From the NCBI GenBank assembly GCA_020846435.1, contig JADLDY010000005.1, positions 1 through 52,811 on the forward strand: a stretch of 52,811 nucleotides of DNA, read 5' to 3'. The stretch comes from Deltaproteobacteria bacterium (GTDB lineage: Bacteria > Desulfobacterota > GWC2-55-46). The notes under the pieces are model-generated. The model was not told where the DNA came from. It saw only the letters and a program-made list of their open reading frames with translations, and ran no database searches. Numbering within the stretch: the stretch's first letter is position 1; each line of letters begins with the position of its first letter. Made by a program: the position numbers and the translations under genes. This document shows positions 33,865 to 41,702 of the stretch, piece by piece.

Positions 33865-34227
33865 ATGCTTGAAGAGAAACAGATCAAAGAGAGCATCGAC
33901 GAACACCTCAAGCGCAACTGGGAGATATTGAAGTTCCTGAAGGAACGGGGCATGGAGCTCCGCAGCGCCCTTCTGACGGAACACCACTTCATGACAAAAC
34001 GCCAGTTAGAGGCCGGAAAGCTCGCGATAGCGCTCGACAGGAAGGGCTTCAGGATCCTTGAGATGACACCGGCCGAGACAAAAGAAGGTGATGACGGCTG
34101 GGCGATAATCGGCGAGATGGAGATGACGCTCGAAGCCGCCGCGGACCCGGCCACAAGCGAGGAGCTCATCCAGCTCGCCGCGACCTTTGATTCGAGATAT
34201 GAAGGATGGGGCGCGGAGCTGGATTAG
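33865..34227 (+). CDS. RraB-like protein (DUF695/ribonuclease E inhibitor B type)
   Basis: The 120-residue protein has an N-terminal helix pair followed by the pattern MTKRQLEAGKLAIALDRKGF, DDGWAIIGE and a C-terminal DSRYEGWGAEL, which resembles RraB proteins that bind RNase E. The match is by eye and the family is loosely conserved, so inhibition of RNase E is only a suggestion. CGGAG lies eight bases before the ATG. Confidence 0.55.
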   Translation: MLEEKQIKESIDEHLKRNWEILKFLKERGMELRSALLTEHHFMTKRQLEAGKLAIALDRKGFRILEMTPAETKEGDDGWAIIGEMEMTLEAAADPATSEELIQLAATFDSRYEGWGAELD

Positions 34228-34250
34228 AGTTTTTTGGGTTTAGTTAATTA

Positions 34251-34281
34251 CAAAGGGTTACAGCGAAGCTGTAACCCTTTG
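34251..34281. terminator. Perfect 13-pair hairpin
   Basis: CAAAGGGTTACAG pairs with CTGTAACCCTTTG around CGAAG. It has no long T-run and may be a repeat: GGGTTACAGCGAAGCTGTAA resembles the core of the GTAGGTTGGGTTAGCG repeat with two inserted base pairs. It could still end the glyQ transcript. Confidence 0.5.
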
Positions 34282-34372
34282 TTGCGTTTGGGGAAGGGAT
34301 TTTGTATAGTGGCCTTGTTTGGCCATGAGATATACTAAATAAGCAGACTTCTTTCATACAAGAGAAGAATAT

Positions 34373-35164
34373 ATGAAATCTACCTGGGCTTCTTCAGCAA
34401 TTGAACTGCTTGAACATGCTAATTCGCATATTCTTACAAATACTGATTTTGATAAGCGGATGGCTTTCATAAGTATTGATAACAGTATTGAAGTTATGGT
34501 GAGAACATTTTTATCTATGCCTAAAATAATATCTGGCATATCCGTTGACACAAAGGCACTTAAGGAAGCTCAAAATATCTTTCCTAGACTGCTTGAACTT
34601 TTATACAAACATGCTTCTTCGAAAATAATTGGTATTGACGTAACTGAGATCGAATTTTATCACCGAATCAGAAATAAATTGTATCATGATGGACTCGGTA
34701 TAACTGTATGTAAGCAGCACCTAGATGCTTATAAAGGAATTGCAAGTGTACTTCTGCAAAACCTATTTAATGAAACAATTCCAATAGCACCTGAAAACTT
34801 CAGCATGGAAAAATTAATAGTCAATTGGAATATTATTGAGAATTTAATAAAGAAAGAAATTGAAAGACAAGGACTTGTCATCAGTTATAGCCGAATAGAG
34901 AATTTTAATGCCCCAAGCCTTAATAAAGAAATCAGCGAATTACGCAAGATTCGAAATAAATTTGTGCATTCTGAAAAGATAGAAGATGCAGACGTAAGGT
35001 TTTGGGCACAAAGGTCGGAGGATTTATTGCAGAAATTAAAATACATACGCGATCAAGCGACTGCTACGGATACGGTAAATGTCAGCAGAGTTTGTGCTCA
35101 TTGCGGGAGTAGTCTGATAAAAGAAAAAAATAACATTTTTGTATGCCCTAAATGTAGCAGATAG
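34373..35164 (+). CDS. Protein with two HEPN-like motifs and a C-terminal zinc ribbon
   Basis: I do not recognise this 263-residue protein as a named family. It is all-helical in appearance and has two copies of the HEPN-type Rx4H pattern: RNKLYH at 100-105 and RNKFVH at 194-199, each after a hydrophobic helix. Many HEPN proteins are RNases in toxin-antitoxin, abortive-infection or CRISPR systems. The C-terminus is a zinc ribbon (C241, C244, C258, C261: CAHC and CPKC). The gene is strikingly AT-rich against its high-GC surroundings and is flanked by repeats, so it was probably acquired. No antitoxin gene is adjacent. AGAAG precedes the ATG. Confidence 0.65.
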   Translation: MKSTWASSAIELLEHANSHILTNTDFDKRMAFISIDNSIEVMVRTFLSMPKIISGISVDTKALKEAQNIFPRLLELLYKHASSKIIGIDVTEIEFYHRIRNKLYHDGLGITVCKQHLDAYKGIASVLLQNLFNETIPIAPENFSMEKLIVNWNIIENLIKKEIERQGLVISYSRIENFNAPSLNKEISELRKIRNKFVHSEKIEDADVRFWAQRSEDLLQKLKYIRDQATATDTVNVSRVCAHCGSSLIKEKNNIFVCPKCSR

Positions 35165-35168
35165 TCAT

Positions 35169-35199
35169 GTAGGTTGGGTTAGCGAAGCGTAACCCAACA
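35169..35199. repeat. GTAGGTTGGGTTAGCG palindromic repeat, copy C
   Basis: The 31 bases are identical to copy B at 21366-21396. It begins five bases after the stop of the HEPN-like gene. Confidence 0.85.
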
Positions 35200-35204
35200 A
35201 AAGC

Positions 35205-35352
35205 TCTTCGCGCACCCTACTTTTTCTCCCACAAGGGGAAAGAGCGAAAGCAAAACCAGATTGCCGCGCTTCGCTCGCAATGACTGCTTTTTCCTAATGA
35301 CAACAATGCTCTTTCCCCTCTCCCCTGCCCTCTCCCACAAGGGGAGAGGGAG
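35205..35352. repeat. Cluster of degenerate intergenic repeats
   Basis: The segment contains CTCCCACAAGGGGAAAGAG, AGATTGCCGCGCTTCGCTCG followed by CAATGAC, and CCCTGCCCTCTCCCACAAGG with GGAGAGGG. Related pieces occur at 1920-1957 and 21515-21540. No gene is visible. Confidence 0.5.
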
Positions 35353-35360
35353 TAAAAACA

Positions 35361-35396
35361 AAAAGGCGAAGGGGTTAACCCCTTCGCCTTTTTTTA
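35361..35396. terminator. Bidirectional terminator, perfect palindrome
   Basis: AAAAGGCGAAGGGGTT (35361-35376) is exactly complementary to AACCCCTTCGCCTTTT (35377-35392). A-runs to the left and T-runs to the right let it work on both strands, between the HEPN-like gene and phoU. Confidence 0.88.
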
Positions 35397-35437
35397 TTTT
35401 CTATATTCAGTTCAGCTCAAAAATGTCCAAAAATTAA

Positions 35438-35556
35438 GAACGCAAGAATTGGCTTTAGACAAGGCGGACGAGAAGGAAAACCGGAAGCGTACTCTTTGCG
35501 GTACGCTGAGGATTTTCCGAGGAGTACAACGAGGTATAAAGACAATTATTGCGTTC
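35438..35556 (+). repeat. Terminal-inverted-repeat element, copy 4 (variant subfamily)
   Basis: This 119-bp element has ends GAACGCAAGAATTGGCTTTA and the near-complement of it at 35537-35556. The interior follows the plan of the other copies: ACAAGGCGGACGAGAAGG, a central hairpin GCGTACTCTTTGCGGTACGC and CCGAGGAGTACAACGAGG. The ends differ, so it is a sister subfamily. It lies just behind phoU. Confidence 0.75.
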
Positions 35557-35565
35557 GCCTAATAC

Positions 35566-36231
35566 CTAATACTTTGAGACATTCATCTCTTCCATCTTTC
35601 CCGTAACCATATAAACCACCCTTTCCGCTATGTTCGTCACCCTATCGGCAATACGCTCGATGTTATGGGCGGCCCAGATGAGGTAGGTGGCGTCCTTGAT
35701 GAGCTTCGGGTTCTCTATCATGAGGAGCACGAGCTCGCCATATATCTTGTCGTAGTAAGCGTCTACGATGTCGTCCTCGTTGCAGATGTTGCGGGCGCTC
35801 TCGATGTCCCTGTCGATGAAGGCCTTCATGCACCGCTCCAGCATCGAGACGGCCTGTTCCGCCATCTTCGGCATGTCGACGAGGGGCTTCACGAGCGGGG
35901 CGTCTCCGATGGAGAGGCTTATCTTGGCCGTGCCCTCGGCGTGGTCGCCGATGCGCTCGAGGTCGGTTATGATGTTGATAACCGCCGCGAGTATTCGCAG
36001 GTCAACGGCCATAGGCTGCTGGGTCGCTATTATGCGCACGCACTTCTCTTCTATCTCGAAGCGCTTCCTGTTCACATGTATGTCGTCGTGGACTATCCTT
36101 CTGGACGCCTCAAGGTCGCGGCCCTTCAGGGCATCCATCGACTCGCGCACGGCCGTGCCGACCATCACTGCCATCTGCTGCAACTCGCCCTCGAGGTCTT
36201 TTAAAGCCTTATGATATGCCTCTCTCGTCAT
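35566..36231 (-). CDS. phoU: Phosphate transport regulator PhoU
   Basis: PhoU links the Pst transporter to the PhoR/PhoB two-component system and damps the phosphate-starvation response. The 221-residue protein is made of two three-helix bundles, each with the acidic metal-site pattern (DLERIGDHAEG and AHNIERIADRVTNIAE). The start is the ATG at 36231, right after AAGGAGGAAAG; a TTG five codons earlier would lie before that site. It is the last gene of the pst operon. Confidence 0.96.
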   Translation of the reverse strand: MTREAYHKALKDLEGELQQMAVMVGTAVRESMDALKGRDLEASRRIVHDDIHVNRKRFEIEEKCVRIIATQQPMAVDLRILAAVINIITDLERIGDHAEGTAKISLSIGDAPLVKPLVDMPKMAEQAVSMLERCMKAFIDRDIESARNICNEDDIVDAYYDKIYGELVLLMIENPKLIKDATYLIWAAHNIERIADRVTNIAERVVYMVTGKMEEMNVSKY

Positions 36232-36264
36232 CTTTCCTCCTTGCAAGGCTTGAGGCGAAAGCCT

Positions 36265-37020
36265 TTAGCCGAAACGCCCTGTTATGTAGTCTTCCGTCAG
36301 TTTGTTAGACGGCGCCGTGAATATCTTCTCCGTTGTGTCGAACTCTATCACCTCGCCGAGCATGAAAAACCCGGTGTACTGCGAGACCCTCGCGGCCTGC
36401 TGCATGTTATGGGTGACTATGACGACCGTGTAGTTCTGCTTCAGGTCGGTTATGAGGTCTTCTATCTTGGCCGTTGCGACCGGGTCGAGGGCCGAGCACG
36501 GCTCGTCCATCAAGATGACATCGGGCTCGACGGCGACCGCCCTCGCTATGCAGAGCCTCTGCTGCTGGCCGCCAGAGAGCGAGAGAGCTGGCTCATGGAG
36601 CCTGTCTTTTATCTCCTCCCACAGGGCCGAGTCCTTGAGGGCCTTTTCAACCCTCGAAGTTATCTCCGACTTGCTCTTTACGCCCATGAGCTTCAAGCCG
36701 AAGGCGATGTTGTCGTACATCGACATCGGAAAGGGCGTGGGCTTCTGGAAGACCATGCCGACGCGGCTTCTGTGCTTTATGAGGTCGAGCCCCTTTTCAA
36801 GGATGTTTTTCCCGTCAAGGAGTATCTCACCCTCGTAGCGGTTGCCCGGGTACAGGTCGTGCATCCTGTTGAGGCACCGAAGAAAAGTGGTCTTGCCGCA
36901 GCCGGACGGGCCGATGAGCGCGGTGACCTCTTTTTCCTTCATCGAAAGGCTGATGCCCTTCAACGCGTGCTTTTCGCCGTACCAGAAGTTGAGGTTTTTT
37001 GTGGTGAATTTGTCTCTCAT
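36265..37020 (-). CDS. pstB: Phosphate ABC transporter ATPase PstB
   Basis: PstB drives phosphate uptake. The 251-residue protein has Walker [10 protein letters not shown], the signature LSGGQQQRL and Walker [14 protein letters not shown]. The start chosen is the ATG at 37020, two bases behind the pstA stop, with AGGTTAAGG before it; a longer frame into pstA would add a non-homologous N-terminus. Confidence 0.97.
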   Translation of the reverse strand: MRDKFTTKNLNFWYGEKHALKGISLSMKEKEVTALIGPSGCGKTTFLRCLNRMHDLYPGNRYEGEILLDGKNILEKGLDLIKHRSRVGMVFQKPTPFPMSMYDNIAFGLKLMGVKSKSEITSRVEKALKDSALWEEIKDRLHEPALSLSGGQQQRLCIARAVAVEPDVILMDEPCSALDPVATAKIEDLITDLKQNYTVVIVTHNMQQAARVSQYTGFFMLGEVIEFDTTEKIFTAPSNKLTEDYITGRFG

Positions 37021-37022
37021 CC

Positions 37023-37865
37023 TTAACCTGCTCTTCCCCTGACTATTATCCTCGAAATTATGGTCACAAGCAATACCATTGCCGTAATAAGGAGCGCCGC
37101 GCCCCACGCCATCTGGTGCCAGTCCTCATAAGGGCCCATGGCGTAGTTGAAGATGGTAACTGTAAGGGTGGCGGTCGGCTCCGTAAGGTTGAAGTTCCAG
37201 AACGAGTTGTTGAACGATGTGAAAAGAAGCGGGGCGGTCTCGCCGGAGACCCGGGCCACGGCCAGCATTATGCCGGTGACTATGCCGCGGAGCGCGCCCC
37301 TGTAGACGACAGAGACGGTGACTTTCCAGTGCGGCGCGCCGAGGGCGAGGGCCGCTTCCCTTGTCGCGTCAGGCACGAGCTTGAGCATCTCTTCGGCTGT
37401 CCTTACGACGACGGGAAGCATTATTATGGCGAGTGCCACGGCACCGGCGAGGGCCGAGAAGCCGCCGAAGGGCTTGACCATTATCGCGTAGACGAATACG
37501 CCGATGACGATGGAAGGCGCGCTGACCAGTATGTCAGAGACGAACCTGACGACAAAGGCTGTTTTGCTTTTTCTGCCGTACTCGGAAAGGTATGTTCCCG
37601 CGAGTATGCCCGCAGGCACGCCAAAGGCCGTCGCCAGGACTGTGATGGTTAGCGTGCCGAGTATGGCGTTGGCCATGCCTCCGCCGGCCTCTCCTGGAGG
37701 AGCCGGCACCTGGGTGAAAAAGTCGAGGTTTATCGCGGCGAAGCCGAAGGTGAAGACATCTTTCAGGATCCAGAAAAGAAATACTATCCCGAAGACGGCC
37801 GAGCCGACCGACACTCCGAGGGCTATGTAGTTCGCCAGTTTTCTTCTCTGATAGTGGAGTCCCAT
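37023..37865 (-). CDS. pstA: Phosphate ABC transporter permease PstA
   Basis: The 280-residue inner-membrane protein has six hydrophobic segments and the permease EAA loop ([15 protein letters not shown]) that contacts PstB. It forms the channel with PstC. The ATG lies three bases behind the pstC TAA, and GGAGG near the end of pstC serves as its ribosome binding site. Confidence 0.95.
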   Translation of the reverse strand: MGLHYQRRKLANYIALGVSVGSAVFGIVFLFWILKDVFTFGFAAINLDFFTQVPAPPGEAGGGMANAILGTLTITVLATAFGVPAGILAGTYLSEYGRKSKTAFVVRFVSDILVSAPSIVIGVFVYAIMVKPFGGFSALAGAVALAIIMLPVVVRTAEEMLKLVPDATREAALALGAPHWKVTVSVVYRGALRGIVTGIMLAVARVSGETAPLLFTSFNNSFWNFNLTEPTATLTVTIFNYAMGPYEDWHQMAWGAALLITAMVLLVTIISRIIVRGRAG

Positions 37866-37868
37866 CTC

Positions 37869-38876
37869 TTAGAGCTGGCCTCCCTTATAAGAAAACCTCG
37901 AGATAAGGAGCTTCGCGAGCGCGAGCACTATGAATGTGATGATAAACAGTATGAGGCCAAGCTCGACGAGGCTGGAAAGGTACAGGTCCTCGACGGCCTC
38001 GGTAAACTCATTTGCCAGTGTCGCTGAAATGGAGGTGGCCGGCTCAAGCAGAGAGAGTTTTATCTCCTGAGCGTTGCCGATGAGGAAGGTCACGGCCATC
38101 GTCTCGCCTAACGCCCTTCCAAGCCCCAATATGACGGCCCCTATGACGCCGGAGCGGGCGTAAGGGAGCACTATTTTCCTTATGACTTCCCACTTGGTCG
38201 CGCCTACGCCGTAGCCAGACTCCTTCAGAATAGACGGAACCATCTGGAATATGTCCCTGGAGACCGACGATATGAACGGGATTATCATGATGGCGAGTAT
38301 GAACCCTGCTGGCAGCATTCCTATGCCCAGTGGCGCGCCGGTGAAAAGGGGTATGAAACCCAGGTAATCGATGAGAAACGGCTCGACATATTCAGAGAGG
38401 AACGGTGCGAATACGAAAAGGCCCCACATGCCGTAGATGATCGACGGTATCGAGGCAAGGAGCTCTATGGCGGTGCCGATGGGCCCCTTCAACCTCTTAG
38501 GGGCCATCTCAGTAAGGAATATCGCTATGCCGAGGCTTATCGGCACGGCGATGACGATGGCGATGATGGATGAGACGAGCGTGCCGTAGATGGACGGGAG
38601 CGCGCCGAACTCCTGGGCGACCGGGTCCCAGACAGAGGTATAGATAAAACTGAACCCGAAGGCCTTGATCGAAAGCCACGACTCCTTGACGAGCACGATG
38701 AACAAAAGCGCCATCAGGACGATCACGGACAGGGCAAAGGCGTAGGATACGCCCTTGAATACGGCGTCCCCCAACTTGCCGGAGCTCTGGCGCCTGGCCG
38801 AGAGGCTCACATACCCGTTCGCCTCAGAGGCGGGAATTCCCGGCCCTCCGTTCTTTTCATTCAGGTTTTCTGACAT
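37869..38876 (-). CDS. pstC: Phosphate ABC transporter permease PstC
   Basis: The 335-residue membrane protein has a soluble N-terminal stretch of about 45 residues, six to seven membrane segments and the EAA-type loop (LKESGYGVGATKWEV). It pairs with PstA. A terminator hairpin lies in the 88-base gap between it and pstS upstream. Confidence 0.95.
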   Translation of the reverse strand: MSENLNEKNGGPGIPASEANGYVSLSARRQSSGKLGDAVFKGVSYAFALSVIVLMALLFIVLVKESWLSIKAFGFSFIYTSVWDPVAQEFGALPSIYGTLVSSIIAIVIAVPISLGIAIFLTEMAPKRLKGPIGTAIELLASIPSIIYGMWGLFVFAPFLSEYVEPFLIDYLGFIPLFTGAPLGIGMLPAGFILAIMIIPFISSVSRDIFQMVPSILKESGYGVGATKWEVIRKIVLPYARSGVIGAVILGLGRALGETMAVTFLIGNAQEIKLSLLEPATSISATLANEFTEAVEDLYLSSLVELGLILFIITFIVLALAKLLISRFSYKGGQL

Positions 38877-38914
38877 TGGCCTTCAATATAAACAAAAAGC
38901 ATTTTACTATCCAC

Positions 38915-38946
38915 AAAAAAACATGTCCCGGCCAGAGGCCGGGACA
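38915..38946 (-). terminator. Terminator between pstS and pstC
   Basis: TGTCCCGGCC (38924-38933) pairs with GGCCGGGACA (38937-38946). On the minus strand the stem is followed by TGTTTTTTTG. Partial readthrough would give more PstS than permease, as expected for a binding protein. Confidence 0.82.
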
Positions 38947-38964
38947 CGCGATATTGAAGCAGAA

Positions 38965-40005
38965 CTACTTGCCCCAGACTGGCTGCGAATTACACTTGAT
39001 GTCCTTTGACCATGACTGCTCCATCAGGTCAGAGACATTCTTAGGGATGGGCACATAATCAAGAGCCTTTGCCATAGCCGCCCCATTATTGTACGCCCAG
39101 TCAAAGAACTTCAGGACATCCTTGGCCTTGGCGCATTCCTTAGGGCTCTCAGGCACGAGTATGAATGTCGCGCCAGCTATCGGCCAGGCCCCTTTGCCCG
39201 CCTGGTTGGTCAGGATCACGCCAAAGCCTGGCGTGCCCTTCCAGTCAGCGCTCTCGGCGGCAGACATGAAGCTTTCCATCGAAGGGTCGACGAACGCGCC
39301 TGACTTGTTATTGAGCTTGGCGTGGTTGAGCTTGTTCTGGACCGCGTAGGCGTACTCGACATAACCTATCGTGTTCTTTATCCTTTTCACATAGGTGGCA
39401 ACGCCCTCGTTGCCCTTGCCGCCGACCCCGGCCGGCCAGTTGACGGCAGTGCCAAAGCCCGCCTTCTTCTGCCACTCAGGGCTGACCTTGCTGAGGTAGT
39501 TGGTGAATATCCAGGTGGTGCCGCTGCCGTCGGAACGGTGCACGACGGTTATCTTGTCATTCGGGAGGGCAAGGCCGGGGTTCAGGTCGGCTATCTTCTT
39601 GTCGTTCCAGTTGGCAATCTTGCCCAGGTATATGTCGGCGAGGACTTCGCCGGTAAGCTTCATCTGGCCGGCGGCTATACCCTTAACATTGACGACCGGG
39701 ACGACCCCGCCGATCGCCATGGGGAACTGGACAAGGTCGGCTTCTTTAAGCTCTTTCGCGCCAAGCGGGGCATCTGACGCGCCGAAGTCAACTGTTCCCG
39801 CCATTACCTGCTTTATTCCGCCGCCGGAGCCTATGGATTGATAATTGAGCTTGAGCTTGGTCTGCTTGGCGTACTCATAGGACCACTTGGAGTAAAGGGG
39901 CGCGGGGAAAGTCGCGCCAGCGCCGTTTAAAAGCTCGGCTGAGGCTGTCACGGCAAAGCCCGAAGCAACGAGCAAGGCTGAAAAAGCAAGAAGCATTCTT
40001 CTCAT
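38965..40005 (-). CDS. pstS: Periplasmic phosphate-binding protein PstS
   Basis: The 346-residue protein has a signal peptide ending ASA at about residue 23. It begins the mature chain with LLNGAGATFPAPLYSKW and has the phosphate-binding segments SIGSGGG, FGASDAPL and HRSDGSGTT. It delivers phosphate to PstCA. AAGGAGAATACTA precedes the ATG. It is the first gene of the operon and lies directly behind a Pho box. Confidence 0.97.
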   Translation of the reverse strand: MRRMLLAFSALLVASGFAVTASAELLNGAGATFPAPLYSKWSYEYAKQTKLKLNYQSIGSGGGIKQVMAGTVDFGASDAPLGAKELKEADLVQFPMAIGGVVPVVNVKGIAAGQMKLTGEVLADIYLGKIANWNDKKIADLNPGLALPNDKITVVHRSDGSGTTWIFTNYLSKVSPEWQKKAGFGTAVNWPAGVGGKGNEGVATYVKRIKNTIGYVEYAYAVQNKLNHAKLNNKSGAFVDPSMESFMSAAESADWKGTPGFGVILTNQAGKGAWPIAGATFILVPESPKECAKAKDVLKFFDWAYNNGAAMAKALDYVPIPKNVSDLMEQSWSKDIKCNSQPVWGK

Positions 40006-40048
40006 TAGTATTCTCCTTTTTAATGTACACAGACTTTAATAAAACAAT

Positions 40049-40077
40049 GTTACAGACATGTTACAGGTTTGTTAAGG
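40049..40077 (-). promoter_or_regulatory. Pho box with three 11-bp-spaced units
   Basis: On the minus strand the sequence reads CCTTAAC-AAAC-CTGTAAC-ATGT-CTGTAAC: three 7-base direct repeats at an 11-base period. This is the layout of PhoB sites (CTGTCAT units). A TATTAA about seven bases further downstream could be the -10 box. phoB and phoR are not in the window. Confidence 0.82.
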
Positions 40078-40140
40078 TAGCAAGAAAGACCATGGCCGGC
40101 TGGCTGATTTTCCCAGTGAAACGACCGCATGCGCGTTTTG

Positions 40141-40167
40141 TCCTGAATTATGACACAAATATCAGGA
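40141..40167. promoter_or_regulatory. Inverted repeat upstream of hemL, possible operator
   Basis: TCCTGA (40141-40146) and TCAGGA (40162-40167) flank ATTATGACACAAATA. The arms are short and the regulator is unknown. Confidence 0.3.
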
Positions 40168-40196
40168 TTTGGACACTTCGCTACCTCAGAATGGCA

Positions 40197-40226
40197 TTGA
40201 CAGGCGTTTGGCCCTTCGGTTAGGAT
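40197..40226 (+). promoter_or_regulatory. Candidate sigma70 promoter of hemL
   Basis: TTGACA (40197-40202), 18 bases and TAGGAT (40221-40226) lie about 45 bases before the hemL ATG. Confidence 0.5.
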
Positions 40227-40271
40227 ATACGCTTGTTTTTATTAGAAAACAGGTAAAAAAGGAGCATGAAG

Positions 40272-41555
40272 ATGGGCACAAAAAAATCCGCTCAGATCCT
40301 TAAAAAGGCAGCCAGGCTCATCCCCGGCGGCGTGAACAGCCCGGTCAGGGCTTTCAAGGCCGTTGGCGGCGGGCCTGTCTTCATAAAAAAAGCTAAAGGC
40401 TCCAAAATATACGATGTTGACGGCAACGAGTACATAGACTACATAGGCTCGTGGGGGCCGATGATACTCGGCCACTGCCATCCCGGAGTATCCGCGGCCA
40501 TCAAAAAGGCGGTCGACAGGGGCACGAGCTACGGCGCGCCAACCGAGCTCGAAGTCATACTGGCCGAAGAGACCATCAAGGCCTTTCCCTCGATGGACAT
40601 GGTCAGGTTCGTGAGCTCAGGGACAGAGGCCACGATGAGCGCCCTCAGGCTCGCGCGCGCTTACACGAAAAGGGACGGCATAATAAAGTTCGAGGGCTGC
40701 TACCACGGCCACTCAGACAGCCTGCTCGTCAAAGCAGGCTCAGGCGCGGCCACCCTCGGCGTACCCGACAGCCCGGGAGTCGTCGCCGACCTCGCAAAAC
40801 ATACCTATAACGCCTCATACAACGACCTCGGCTCGGTAAAGGCCATCTTCGAGAAGGCCAAAAAGGGCATAGCCTGCGTCATCGTCGAAGGCGTGCCCGG
40901 CAACATGGGCGTAGTACTCCCGAAAGACGGCTTTTTGAAGGGCTTGAAAGCCATGTGCGCGAAGTACGGCGCGCTCCTCATAATGGACGAGGTCATGAGC
41001 GGCTTCAGGCTCTGCTACGGCGGGGCGCAAAAGGTCTTCAAGATCGACCCTGACATCACATGCCTCGGCAAGATAATAGGCGGCGGCCTGCCAGTAGGCG
41101 CGTTCGGCGGAAAGAAAAAGATAATGGAGATGCTCTCTCCCTCAGGCCCGGTCTATCAGGCGGGCACTCTCTCCGGCAATCCCCTTGCCATGACAGCCGG
41201 GATAGAGACCTTGAAGAACCTCCAGAAAAAGGGCACTTATGAGAAGCTCTTCAAGAGCACGAACACTCTTGCCAAGGGGCTCGGCGAGATAGCGAGGAGA
41301 AGGGGCGTGCCTGTCCATACGGCTGTGGCCGGTTCGATGTTCACCGTCTTTTTCTCTGAAAAGCCAGTGACGAACTGGAAGGACGCGTCAGGGGCGAACA
41401 CGGCGAGGTTCGGGAAATACTTCAGCCGTATGCTCAAATCAGGCATTTACCTGGCGCCATCCCAGTTCGAGGCGGTCTTCATGGGGCTCTCCCACACAAA
41501 GGACGACATAGCGAAAACCCTGGAAGCGGCTGACAAGGCGTTTAAGGGGCTGTAA
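40272..41555 (+). CDS. hemL: Glutamate-1-semialdehyde 2,1-aminomutase
   Basis: HemL makes 5-aminolevulinate in the C5 route to heme. The 427-residue PLP protein starts GTKKSAQILKKAARLIPGG, and the PLP lysine is in CLGKIIGGGLPVGAFGG; the SSGTEATMSALRLAR segment is also typical. I chose the ATG at 40272, seven bases after GGAG; an ATG two codons earlier is too close to that site. The demand for heme is clear from the cytochromes in the window. Confidence 0.96.
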   Translation: MGTKKSAQILKKAARLIPGGVNSPVRAFKAVGGGPVFIKKAKGSKIYDVDGNEYIDYIGSWGPMILGHCHPGVSAAIKKAVDRGTSYGAPTELEVILAEETIKAFPSMDMVRFVSSGTEATMSALRLARAYTKRDGIIKFEGCYHGHSDSLLVKAGSGAATLGVPDSPGVVADLAKHTYNASYNDLGSVKAIFEKAKKGIACVIVEGVPGNMGVVLPKDGFLKGLKAMCAKYGALLIMDEVMSGFRLCYGGAQKVFKIDPDITCLGKIIGGGLPVGAFGGKKKIMEMLSPSGPVYQAGTLSGNPLAMTAGIETLKNLQKKGTYEKLFKSTNTLAKGLGEIARRRGVPVHTAVAGSMFTVFFSEKPVTNWKDASGANTARFGKYFSRMLKSGIYLAPSQFEAVFMGLSHTKDDIAKTLEAADKAFKGL

Positions 41556-41577
41556 AAGAATCAATTTGGTTTCTATT

Positions 41578-41608
41578 AAGGCGAGGGGCTTTGCCCCTCG
41601 CCTTTTTT
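41578..41608 (+). terminator. Intrinsic terminator of hemL
   Basis: AAGGCGAGGGGC (41578-41589) pairs with GCCCCTCGCCTT around TTT and runs into a T-tract. Confidence 0.92.
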
Positions 41609-41687
41609 ATTTATGAACGCGACTGAGCCGACCTATCAAAATCAAAAAACCGCTTTATCTCTCCCCTTTACTCCACTCCCCCCTTTT

Positions 41688-41693
41688 GATAAT
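41688..41693 (+). promoter_or_regulatory. -10 box of nadE, predicted leaderless transcript
   Basis: GATAAT (41688-41693) ends nine bases before the nadE ATG, and the gap CTTCTATCC has no Shine-Dalgarno sequence. No good -35 box is seen. Confidence 0.45.
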
Positions 41694-41702
41694 CTTCTAT
41701 CC

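Noticed and set aside
34373-35164. A complete toxin-antitoxin pair around the HEPN-like gene
   Set aside because: No second small gene is adjacent; the neighbours are repeats and a terminator.
35205-35556. CRISPR array in the repeat-rich gap
   Set aside because: The repeats are different families, each palindromic and not evenly spaced; there are no unique spacers of constant length and no cas genes.
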